Shown here: in pieces, positions 1 through 7,245 of the stretch
Position numbering within the stretch: the first letter of the stretch is position 1
How the letters are laid out: the number at the start of each line of letters is the position of its first letter
Source of the DNA: an uncultured Treponema sp.
Lineage (GTDB): Bacteria; Spirochaetota; Spirochaetia; Treponematales; Treponemataceae
Assembly: GCA_905236315.1 (NCBI GenBank)
Contig: CAJOPO010000301.1
Span: 1-7,740, forward strand
DNA length: 7,740 bases
Direction of reading: 5' to 3'
Notes under the pieces: model-generated
The model's database searches: none
What the model was told of the DNA's origin: nothing
Seen by the model: only the letters and a program-made list of their open reading frames with translations
Position numbers and translations under genes: made by a program

Positions 1-794
1 TACATATAGATGACCCTGTGGGAGCCGTTGCTGTGCACATGATGAATGGTATTTGGGGAACTATAGCAGTAGGGCTTTTTGCAACAGATAGTGCTCCAGG
101 CTTTGCGGTTGCAGGAATTAATAAGGGGCTTTTTTATGGCGGAGGATTTTTGCAGTTATCAAAGCAACTTGGGGGCATGGTAATAACTATATTATGGACT
201 GCTATTACGGTTACTTTGTTGTTCTTTATCATAAAAAAGACTATAGGTCTTCGCGTAAGTGTTGAAGAAGAAATCATCGGTCTTGACAAGATTGAACACG
301 GTCTTGATTCAAGTTATGCAGGATTTGATATTGAACAGCAGTATTCTAGCGCAGAACTTTCTGCTGCAAAAACAGCAGGAATAAGAGTAAGCGGAGAAAA
401 GGTAAACACATCTGTTCCTATAGAAAAGTCTAGTCACCCTGATGCAAAGTTCCATAAAGTTGTAATTGTAACAAGGCAAACTAAATTTGATGAAATCAAA
501 GCTGCAATGAATGATATTGGAGTTACAGGAATGACTGTTACAAACGTACTAGGCTGTGGCATACAGCACGGTAAGCCTGAACTATATCGTGGAGCGCAAA
601 TTGATATGACCTTGCTACCTAAGATAAAAGTAGAGATTGTTGTGTCTGAAGTTCCTGTTGATTTAGTAGTAGCCGCCGCAAAGGAAGTGCTTTATACAGG
701 TCATATTGGCGATGGCAAAATATTTGTTTACGATGTAGATAACGTAATAAAAGTGCGCACGGGTAAAGAAGGCTACGAAGCCTTACAAGATTAA
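1..794 (+). CDS. Ammonium transporter (Amt family) with C-terminal fused PII domain, 5'-truncated by window edge
   Basis: The reading frame is open from base 3 and its start lies before the window; the GTG at 18 is internal. The first ~80 visible residues are the end of an Amt channel: a DDPVGAVAVH stretch, whose His (36-38) matches the second pore histidine of AmtB, then NGIWGT and a last membrane helix rich in I, T, L and F (about 180-230). A cytosolic tail (LRVSVEEEIIGLDKIEHG) and a linker of about 45 residues follow. From about 454 to 785 is a complete PII (GlnB/GlnK) domain with T-loop ELYRGA (Tyr at 585-587, the family's uridylylation position), the GDGKIF loop (708-725) and the KVRTG loop near the C-terminus, which bind ATP/ADP in this family. 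Known: free GlnK plugs AmtB by inserting its T-loop. Inferred: here the regulator is tethered to its channel. Whether the Tyr is modified is unknown. Confidence 0.95.
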   Translation, partial: HIDDPVGAVAVHMMNGIWGTIAVGLFATDSAPGFAVAGINKGLFYGGGFLQLSKQLGGMVITILWTAITVTLLFFIIKKTIGLRVSVEEEIIGLDKIEHGLDSSYAGFDIEQQYSSAELSAAKTAGIRVSGEKVNTSVPIEKSSHPDAKFHKVVIVTRQTKFDEIKAAMNDIGVTGMTVTNVLGCGIQHGKPELYRGAQIDMTLLPKIKVEIVVSEVPVDLVVAAAKEVLYTGHIGDGKIFVYDVDNVIKVRTGKEGYEALQD

Positions 795-802
795 ATTTTC
801 TA

Positions 803-831
803 TTGACAAAAATAAGCCGTTAGGGTATAAA
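803..831 (+). promoter_or_regulatory. Sigma70-type promoter for the asnB-gltB leader
   Basis: A perfect -35 TTGACA (803-808) is followed by a 17-base spacer and a -10 TATAAA (826-831, five of six consensus bases). It begins only 9 bases after the amt-PII stop codon. Transcription would start near 838-840, a few bases ahead of the branched terminator hairpin. This implies that asnB and gltB can be expressed separately from the transporter gene. It is a sequence match only, without mapped transcripts. Confidence 0.75.
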
Positions 832-844
832 TATCTTAAACGGC
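816..844. repeat. Inverted repeat straddling the -10 element (candidate operator)
   Basis: GCCGTT (816-821) and its exact reverse complement AACGGC (839-844) flank a 17-base centre containing the -10 box. Such a dyad between the -10 and the start site could be a repressor operator. It could also form a weak 6-bp hairpin in read-through RNA from the transporter gene. I do not recognise the motif as belonging to a named regulator. Confidence 0.45.
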
Positions 845-927
845 AAAGAGGTCGTAGATAAAGCTTCTGTAAACACAGAAGAGGCTCCAGTGTAATGCGG
901 GAGTTTTATCTACGACCTCTTTTTTTT
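838..927 (+). ncRNA. Candidate structured leader RNA or small RNA (three-way junction) upstream of asnB
   Basis: The predicted transcript from the 803-831 promoter folds by eye into three helices. P1 pairs 847-862 with 905-920 (16 perfect pairs, extendable by two A-U pairs). P2 pairs 864-870 with 875-881 (7 perfect pairs, AAAC loop). P3 pairs 885-888 with 900-903 (4 pairs, 11-base loop 889-899). The junction is tight, with only 863, 882-884 and 904 unpaired. P1 ends in an eight-T run, so the RNA is about 90 nt if terminated. It could be an attenuator or riboswitch for asnB-gltB or a free sRNA. It is much shorter than a T-box and lacks the T-box AGGGTGG motif, and I matched it to no known RNA class. 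Confidence 0.45.
845..927 (+). terminator. Rho-independent terminator between amt-PII and asnB, with branched top
   Basis: The stem arms AGAGGTCGTAGATAAA (847-862) and TTTATCTACGACCTCT (905-920) are exact reverse complements. The 3' arm runs into eight consecutive T bases (920-927). The stem is unusually long and its 42-base interior is itself paired as two smaller hairpins. It would end transcripts coming from the transporter gene. Because it also lies downstream of the 803-831 promoter, it would interrupt asnB transcription unless terminator formation is prevented. Confidence 0.85.
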
Positions 928-933
928 GTTTGC

Positions 934-938
934 GGAGG
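934..938 (+). promoter_or_regulatory. Ribosome binding site of asnB
   Basis: GGAGG lies 5 bases before ATG 944. This fixes the asnB start: the upstream in-frame TTG at 926 sits inside the terminator T-run and would place residues before the catalytic cysteine. GAGGT (935-939) is complementary to ACCTC (915-919) in the 3' arm of the terminator. Confidence 0.85.
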
Positions 939-943
939 TTTTT

Positions 944-2701
944 ATGTGTGGCTTTGTGGGAGCATTTGATTTAAATAGCGGTAATCAGCCTATAGCAGAA
1001 GGACTGCATGAACAATTACGAACTCAAGTTTTAGAGATGTCAAAGAAAATTAGACATAGAGGTCCTGATTGGAGTGGCATATATGCAGGAGAAAATGCTA
1101 TCTTAAGTCATGAGCGTCTTGCCATTGTAGACCCCTTTAGTGGTAAACAGCCATTAGTAAGTGATTGTAAAAAAATAATACTTGCCGTAAATGGAGAGAT
1201 ATACAATCATAAAGAACTCCGTCATGAATTTGAAGGTGAATATAAGTTTAGCACACAAAGCGACTGTGAAGTAATTATTCCGTTGTATAAAAAATATAAA
1301 AACGATTTTAAAACAATGATAGAAAAACTTTCTGGCATTTTCGCTTTTGCTCTTTACGACTCTGAAGAAGACTCTTATTTGATAGCTCGTGACCAGATAG
1401 GAGTTATTCCTCTTTATCAAGGCTGGGATAAAGCAGGACACTACTACGTTGCTTCAGAACTAAAGGCACTAGAAGGAAACTGTGTAAGCATAGAAGAGTT
1501 TCCTAATGGCTATTATCTATATTCAAGTAAGGGTGAAGCGTCAAAGCCTTGCAAGTGGTATTCTCGCTCTTGGCAGAATTTTGATTTTGTAAAAAGACTT
1601 CCTTGTGCCACAAAGACTACAGGTGAAATTATAAATGATAATATAATTAAAAACATAAGGACTAGTCTTGAACAGGCTGTAAAATCTCAATTAATGAGCG
1701 ATGTTCCCTATGGAGTGTTATTAAGCGGGGGCTTAGACAGTTCTATTATAGCCGCAATTACGCAAAAATATTCACAAAAACGTATAGAAACTGACAATAA
1801 AGAAAATGCTTGGTGGCCACGTTTACACTCATTTGCAATCGGCTTAGAAGGCTCTCCTGACTTACTCGCCGCGCAAAAGGCCGCTGAATATATCGGTACC
1901 GTGCACCATGAAATTCATTTTACAATACAAGAAGCCCTAGATGCCCTACCCGATGTTATCTACCACATAGAAACTTACGATATAACCACAGTGCGTGCTA
2001 GCACACCAATGTATCTTTTAGCAAGAGTAATAAAATCAATGGGAATTAAAATGGTTTTGAGTGGAGAAGGTAGTGATGAACTTTTTGGGGGCTATCTTTA
2101 CTTTCATAAAGCACCTAACGAAAAAGAATTTCATGAAGAATTAGTGAGAAAGATTAACAAACTTCATTTATACGATTGTTTACGAGCAAATAAATCTTTA
2201 ATGGCATGGGGAGTAGAAGGCAGAGTTCCTTTTTTAGACAAAGATTTTATTGACACTGCTATGACAGTAAACCCATTTGATAAAATGAATATAAAACTAC
2301 CTAGCGGTGAACAGCGCATTGAAAAGTGGATACTAAGAAAAGCCTTTGAAGATATGCTACCAAAAGAAATATTGTGGCGACAAAAAGAACAGTTTAGTGA
2401 TGGAGTTGGCTATAGCTGGATAGACACACTAAAAGATATTACAGAAAAAAAAGTAAGCGATGCGGAATTCTCTCGTAGGGAAAATCGTTTCCCTATAAAT
2501 CCTCCAAAGACAAAAGAAGAATACTACTACAGAGAAATATATTCAAACTTTTTCCCTAGTGATAGCGCAGCTCGTGTTGTGCCTAATGAAGCGGGTGTTG
2601 CATGTTCTACAGCAAAGGCACTCGAATGGGATGCTGCTTGGAGTAAGATGGATGAACCTTCTGGTAGAGCCATTGCTGGTGTGCATAATAGTTCCTACTA
2701 A
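944..2701 (+). CDS. asnB: Asparagine synthetase B, glutamine-hydrolysing
   Basis: Converts aspartate, glutamine and ATP to asparagine, glutamate, AMP and PPi in the cytosol. The product is 585 residues against 554 for E. coli AsnB and is strikingly similar to it throughout. The class II glutaminase domain (about 1-210) has Cys2, exposed once Met1 is removed, RHRGPDWSG (37-45), NGEIYNH (83-89) and SDCEV. The synthetase domain (about 230-545) has the PP-loop SGGLDSS (261-267), LSGEGSDELFGGY (372-384), EGRVPFLD (425-432) and RQKEQFSDGVGYSW. The C-terminus (ACSTAKALEWD, DEPSGRA) also follows E. coli AsnB. The extra length comes mainly from an insertion at residues ~14-28 and one near 200-225. All key residues seem present, so it should be active. 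It is probably co-transcribed with gltB, 23 bases downstream, from the promoter at 803-831. Confidence 0.97.
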   Translation: MCGFVGAFDLNSGNQPIAEGLHEQLRTQVLEMSKKIRHRGPDWSGIYAGENAILSHERLAIVDPFSGKQPLVSDCKKIILAVNGEIYNHKELRHEFEGEYKFSTQSDCEVIIPLYKKYKNDFKTMIEKLSGIFAFALYDSEEDSYLIARDQIGVIPLYQGWDKAGHYYVASELKALEGNCVSIEEFPNGYYLYSSKGEASKPCKWYSRSWQNFDFVKRLPCATKTTGEIINDNIIKNIRTSLEQAVKSQLMSDVPYGVLLSGGLDSSIIAAITQKYSQKRIETDNKENAWWPRLHSFAIGLEGSPDLLAAQKAAEYIGTVHHEIHFTIQEALDALPDVIYHIETYDITTVRASTPMYLLARVIKSMGIKMVLSGEGSDELFGGYLYFHKAPNEKEFHEELVRKINKLHLYDCLRANKSLMAWGVEGRVPFLDKDFIDTAMTVNPFDKMNIKLPSGEQRIEKWILRKAFEDMLPKEILWRQKEQFSDGVGYSWIDTLKDITEKKVSDAEFSRRENRFPINPPKTKEEYYYREIYSNFFPSDSAARVVPNEAGVACSTAKALEWDAAWSKMDEPSGRAIAGVHNSSY

Positions 2702-2711
2702 AAACAGATTC

Positions 2712-2717
2712 AAGGAG
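2712..2717 (+). promoter_or_regulatory. Ribosome binding site of gltB
   Basis: AAGGAG precedes two adjacent in-frame ATG codons at 2722 and 2725. Spacing is 4 bases to the first and 7 to the second, so the second is the better start. The choice changes the protein by one residue in the short propeptide and does not affect function. Confidence 0.75.
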
Positions 2718-2724
2718 ATGGATG

Positions 2725-5700
2725 ATGAAAACACTTTATGAACCTAGATTTGAGCATGATAGTTGTGGTATAGGTGCTGTTGTAAATATAGATGGAACTA
2801 AGACATATAAAATTGTAGATAACGCATTAAGCATAGTAGAAAAATTAGAGCATCGTGCGGGTAAAGACGCAGATGGACAAACAGGCGATGGCGTTGGAAT
2901 TCTTTTACAAATTAGCCATAATTTTTTTTCACGCATTGCAGCAAAGGGTGAGATAATAAATGCAGATAAAAATATTTGCAAAACACTAGGAGAAGAGCGC
3001 GAGTATGGCATAGCTATGTTTTTCTTTCCCCATGATGAAGAACTTTTTTGTAAAGAGAAATTACGCTTTGAGCAATGCTGTCAAGAAAGAAACCTCACAT
3101 TGTTAGGCTGGCGCAAAGTACCTGTAGATGTAAGCGTACTTAGCGCAAAGGCTAGTAGCTGTATGCCTATAATTTATCAAGCATTTATAGCCTTACCTAA
3201 AGATTGCAATAAGGGCATAGATTTTGACAGAAAGCTATATGTTTTGCGCCGCTATTATGAAAACTCTTTGCAAAATGAAAGCGTAAAAACTTATATTTGC
3301 TCTCTTTCTAGCCGTACAATAGTTTACAAGGGAATGTTTCTTGTAAATGAATTGCGCACCTTCTATAAAGACTTACAGTCTAGTGAATATCATTCAGCCC
3401 TTGCTATTGTTCACTCTCGTTTTAGCACAAATACATTACCTAGTTGGCAACGCTCCCACCCTAATCGCTTCATTGCGCACAACGGAGAGATTAATACAAT
3501 ACGTGGAAACGTTGATAGAATGATTGCGCGAGAAGAAACTGTAGCGTCTAGTATATTTAATGAAGATGACATAAAAAAGATTCTGCCTGCAGTGGACACT
3601 AATGGTTCTGATTCTGCCATGCTAGATAATACTTTAGAATTCTTAGTAATGAATGGCATGCCACTTCCGCTTGCCGTTATGGTTTGTATTCCAGAACCAT
3701 GGAAACACGATGATACTATGCCATCTTATAAAAAAGATTTTTATCATTATTGGGCTACGATGATGGAACCATGGGATGGTCCTGCTGCAATAATATTTAG
3801 CGATGGAGATACTATAGGAGCGACTTTAGACCGTAATGGACTTCGCCCCAGTAGATACTATATTACTAAAGACGGAATGTTAATACTCTCTAGTGAAGTA
3901 GGAGTTCTTGATATTCCAGAAGAAAATATAAAAGTAAAAAGCCGTCTTCAGCCAGGAAAAATGCTCCTCGTTGATACAAAGTTAAAAAAGATTATCAGTG
4001 ATGAAGAATGTAAAAATCAATTTGCTTCTTTATATCCCTATGGCGAATGGCTAGATATGAATCTAGTTCATTTATCAGACCTAAAAATTCCTAATAAGAA
4101 AATTCCTGTTAGCACCGTAGAAGAACGTTATACGCTTTATAAATCTTTTGGTTGGAGCTTTGAAGATATTAATGATATGATTCTTCCTATGGCACGAACA
4201 GGAGTTGAACCTACCGCTTCTATGGGTGTTGATACTCCGCTTGCCGTTATGAGCGAAAAACATCAAAGTTTGTTTAACTATTTTAAGCAGCTATTTGCTC
4301 AAGTTACTAACCCTCCCATTGATAGCCTTAGAGAAAAAATCGTAACAGATACAACTGTTTATCTAGGAAAAGATGGAAATCTTCTTATGCCACAAGGAAA
4401 ATCTTGTAATGTGCTAGAGATAAATAATCCCATCCTTACGGGTACAGATGTTATAAAAATTGCAGCATTAAATGAGCAAGGCTTAAAGACAAAAACACTT
4501 TCCCTCTTATTTGAAGATAATCTAAAATCCGCTCTTGATAATTTATTTTTGCAAATTGATAACGCATACAAAAAAGGCTATAACATAGTTATACTTTCTG
4601 ATAGGGGAGTTGATAAAACTCATTTTGCCATACCTGCTATTCTTGCCGTTAGCGCAGTTGAGCAACATCTAATCCGCACAAAGAAACGCACAGCATTATC
4701 AATCATTTTAGAAAGTGGCGAAGTGAGAACTGTTCACCAAGCGGCAATGTGCCTTAGCTATGGTGCGCGTGCTGTAAATCCATATCTTGCCCATGAAGCT
4801 ATAGCTGAGTTAATAGACAAAAAGATTCTTGATAAGGATTATCATACTGCAATAGATGATTACAATAAAGCTCTTTTAAATGGCATAGTAAAGATTGCAG
4901 CAAAGATGGGAATAAGCACAATACAATCTTATCAGTCTGCACAAATCTTTGAAGCACTTGGCATTTCAAATGAAGTAATAGAAAAATACTTTACTAATAC
5001 AGTAAGCAGGGTGGGTGGCATAACTCTTAAAGAAATTGAAGAAGATATTTTTTATCATCACGCAAAAGCATGGAATGAAGAAAACTCTAATGCAAATAAG
5101 AAATTAGCAGTATCAGGCTTTCATAAATTCCATAATAATCCAGAAGCAGAAAATCATCTTTTTACGCCAGAGTTAATATGCGCACTACAAGAATCTGTAC
5201 AAAAAGGAGATTATAGTCGCTTTAAAGAATACATAGCCCTTGTTGATGACACAACTCATCCTCATACTTTGCGAGCTATGTTTGATTTTAATTTTACAAA
5301 GGAAATCCCCATTGAAGAAGTTGAAAGTGTAGAAAGCATTGTTCAGCATTTTAAGACTGGTGCTATGAGTTATGGTTCAATCAGTAAGGAGGCGCATGAA
5401 TGTCTAGCACTTGCAATGAATCATTTGCATGCAAAGAGCAATAGTGGAGAAGGTGGAGAAGAGATAGAGAGATTTGGTACAGAATATAATAGCGCAATAA
5501 AGCAGGTAGCAAGCGGAAGATTTGGCGTTACAGAAGAATATCTTTTAAGTGCGCAAGAGATACAGATAAAAATTGCTCAGGGCGCAAAGCCTGGAGAAGG
5601 TGGGCATCTACCTGGCAAAAAAGTATATCCATGGATTGCAAAAACAAGATTTGCAACGCCCGGTGTTTCTCTTATATCCCCGCCACCTCATCATGATATT

Positions 5701-7173
5701 TATTCTATAGAAGATTTAGCACAGCTTATCTATGACTTAAAAAATGCAAATAGAAAGGCTCGCATTTCTGTAAAACTTGTTAGCGAAGCAGGTGTTGGAA
5801 CTGTTGCCGCTGGGGTTGCAAAGGCTGGTACTCAAGTAATTTTAATTAGCGGTCATGATGGAGGCACTGGGGCTGCTGCCATAAGTTCTATTCATCACGC
5901 AGGACTTCCGTGGGAATTAGGTCTTTCTGAAGCGCATCAAACTTTAATTCAGAACGGCCTACGAGGCAGAGTTATACTAGAAACAGACGGAAAACTTATG
6001 AGCGGTAGAGATGTTGCCATAGCCTGTATTTTAGGAGCGCAAGAGTTTGGATTTGCCACAGCACCGCTTGTAGCGTTAGGCTGTAAGATGATGCGTGTTT
6101 GCCAGCTAGATACCTGTCCTTTTGGTGTGGCAACTCAGAATGAAAAACTACGCGCTCGTTTTCCTGGTAAGGCTGAATATGTTGAAAACTTTATGAAATT
6201 TATTGCGCAAGAACTTAGAGAATACATGGCAAAGCTAGGTGTTCATTCTATAGAAGAATTATGCGGAAGAACCGATTTACTAAAGCTAAAGAGTACACAG
6301 GGCTTTAATCGTGCAGGTCTTGTAGATTTAAGCCGTATACTAGCTACTCCAGAAGATTTATCTTGGAAGCAAAACTTATCTGAATATGATTTTAAACTTG
6401 ACGCAACTATAGACCAAAAAATTTTGCTTCCGTTACTAGAAAGTGGTAAAAAATCTTTTGATGAAATTTCTATTAAGTCAACGGATAGAACTGTTGGCAC
6501 TATATTGGGAAGCGAAATTCAAAATAGATTTGGAGACACTCTTAATGAAGACACTTTTGTTTTGCGCTTTAAAGGCGGGGCGGGTCAAAGTTTTGGTGCG
6601 TTTATTCCAAAGGGCTTAACTTTAATACTTGAAGGGGATGCTAACGATGCACTAGGCAAAGGTCTTAGTGGTGGCAAGATTGTTGTAAAAAAAGCAGCAG
6701 ATTTTAAGGCTAAGGCAGAGGAAAATATTATTATCGGCAATGTAGCCTTGTTTGGTGCTACAAGGGGAAAAGCCTTTATAAACGGAATTGCAGGGGAAAG
6801 ATTTTGCGTGAGAAACTCTGGAGCTACCGTTGTAGTTGAAGGTTGTGGTGACCATGGACTTGAATATATGACAGGTGGAACTGCTGTAATTTTAGGCCCT
6901 ACAGGTAAAAATCTATGCGCAGGTATGAGTGGAGGCATAGCATATATAATAGATGAAAAACATGACTTATACAAAAGATTAAATCATGAACTTGTAAAAA
7001 TGTATTTGCTTGATGAGGATATAACTACCTTAAACGGCATGAGCGATGAGGATAATCTTTATTCACTTATAAAGCAGCATTTTATAGAAACAGAATCAGA
7101 ATATGCAAAGGCTATCCTTGAAAATTGGCAGTATTACCGTACTTGCTTTAAAAAGATTATCCCAAAGAATTAA
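2725..7173 (+). CDS. gltB: Glutamate synthase (GOGAT) large subunit
   Basis: Makes two glutamates from glutamine and 2-oxoglutarate using reducing power. At 1482 residues it matches the usual GltB length (about 1480-1520). The glutaminase domain (about 14-440) starts at Cys14 after a short propeptide (LYEPRFEHDSCG) and shows RFSTN (232-236) and NGEIN (253-257). A central domain (about 465-750) includes the LFAQVTNPPIDSLRE stretch. The FMN-binding synthase domain (about 800-1180) carries MSYGSIS (881-887), GAKPGEGG, ISGHDGGTGA and the 3Fe-4S cysteines 1120, 1126 and 1131 (C-x5-C-x4-C). The C-terminal GXGXG beta-helix domain (about 1240-1440) begins around KGGAGQSFG (1283-). The frame is intact. 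No gltD follows, so the electron donor is either a GltD encoded elsewhere or ferredoxin; sequence read by eye does not decide this. Start chosen by ribosome-site spacing; ATG 2722 is the alternative. Confidence 0.97.
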   Translation: MKTLYEPRFEHDSCGIGAVVNIDGTKTYKIVDNALSIVEKLEHRAGKDADGQTGDGVGILLQISHNFFSRIAAKGEIINADKNICKTLGEEREYGIAMFFFPHDEELFCKEKLRFEQCCQERNLTLLGWRKVPVDVSVLSAKASSCMPIIYQAFIALPKDCNKGIDFDRKLYVLRRYYENSLQNESVKTYICSLSSRTIVYKGMFLVNELRTFYKDLQSSEYHSALAIVHSRFSTNTLPSWQRSHPNRFIAHNGEINTIRGNVDRMIAREETVASSIFNEDDIKKILPAVDTNGSDSAMLDNTLEFLVMNGMPLPLAVMVCIPEPWKHDDTMPSYKKDFYHYWATMMEPWDGPAAIIFSDGDTIGATLDRNGLRPSRYYITKDGMLILSSEVGVLDIPEENIKVKSRLQPGKMLLVDTKLKKIISDEECKNQFASLYPYGEWLDMNLVHLSDLKIPNKKIPVSTVEERYTLYKSFGWSFEDINDMILPMARTGVEPTASMGVDTPLAVMSEKHQSLFNYFKQLFAQVTNPPIDSLREKIVTDTTVYLGKDGNLLMPQGKSCNVLEINNPILTGTDVIKIAALNEQGLKTKTLSLLFEDNLKSALDNLFLQIDNAYKKGYNIVILSDRGVDKTHFAIPAILAVSAVEQHLIRTKKRTALSIILESGEVRTVHQAAMCLSYGARAVNPYLAHEAIAELIDKKILDKDYHTAIDDYNKALLNGIVKIAAKMGISTIQSYQSAQIFEALGISNEVIEKYFTNTVSRVGGITLKEIEEDIFYHHAKAWNEENSNANKKLAVSGFHKFHNNPEAENHLFTPELICALQESVQKGDYSRFKEYIALVDDTTHPHTLRAMFDFNFTKEIPIEEVESVESIVQHFKTGAMSYGSISKEAHECLALAMNHLHAKSNSGEGGEEIERFGTEYNSAIKQVASGRFGVTEEYLLSAQEIQIKIAQGAKPGEGGHLPGKKVYPWIAKTRFATPGVSLISPPPHHDIYSIEDLAQLIYDLKNANRKARISVKLVSEAGVGTVAAGVAKAGTQVILISGHDGGTGAAAISSIHHAGLPWELGLSEAHQTLIQNGLRGRVILETDGKLMSGRDVAIACILGAQEFGFATAPLVALGCKMMRVCQLDTCPFGVATQNEKLRARFPGKAEYVENFMKFIAQELREYMAKLGVHSIEELCGRTDLLKLKSTQGFNRAGLVDLSRILATPEDLSWKQNLSEYDFKLDATIDQKILLPLLESGKKSFDEISIKSTDRTVGTILGSEIQNRFGDTLNEDTFVLRFKGGAGQSFGAFIPKGLTLILEGDANDALGKGLSGGKIVVKKAADFKAKAEENIIIGNVALFGATRGKAFINGIAGERFCVRNSGATVVVEGCGDHGLEYMTGGTAVILGPTGKNLCAGMSGGIAYIIDEKHDLYKRLNHELVKMYLLDEDITTLNGMSDEDNLYSLIKQHFIETESEYAKAILENWQYYRTCFKKIIPKN

Positions 7174-7196
7174 AAAGGTAGCCTACTTTGCGTTGT

Positions 7197-7221
7197 AGTT
7201 CGCGTTGTTTTCGCGCGAACT
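7197..7221. terminator. Inverted repeat downstream of gltB, possible weak terminator
   Basis: AGTTCGCG (7197-7204) pairs perfectly with CGCGAACT (7214-7221) around a 9-base loop, starting 24 bases after the gltB stop and 25 bases from the end of the convergent nuclease gene. The downstream sequence is only moderately T-rich on the plus strand (CTTCAATAATTCT), with no clean T-run directly after the stem on either strand. Position between convergent genes supports a terminator role, but the motif is imperfect. Confidence 0.4.
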
Positions 7222-7245
7222 CTTCAATAATTCTGCACTAATTCG

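Noticed and set aside
926..943. Upstream TTG start for asnB giving six extra residues
   Set aside because: It would bury the catalytic cysteine behind extra residues, lies in the terminator T-run, and lacks a ribosome site; ATG 944 has GGAGG at 5 bases.
838..943. T-box, glutamine (glnA) riboswitch, lysine or glycine riboswitch in the asnB leader
   Set aside because: The segment is too short for a T-box, lysine or tandem glycine element, and I see none of the core motifs of these classes, such as AGGGTGG for T-box. A covariance search would settle it.
895..969. Possible 24-codon leader peptide starting at ATG 895, with a GAGG 10 bases upstream, overlapping the asnB start
   Set aside because: It contains no asparagine or glutamine codons, as a classic attenuation peptide for asnB would, and its start lies inside the P3 hairpin. 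Probably a chance frame.
6585..6974. 129-residue minus-strand open frame inside gltB
   Set aside because: It is antisense to the conserved GXGXG domain, has no family resemblance, and its P/S/A-rich composition is what the reverse of this coding region gives.
7174..7189. Small palindrome-like AAAGGTAGCCTACTTT just after the gltB stop
   Set aside because: Too short and imperfect, with no room for a hairpin loop; likely chance.
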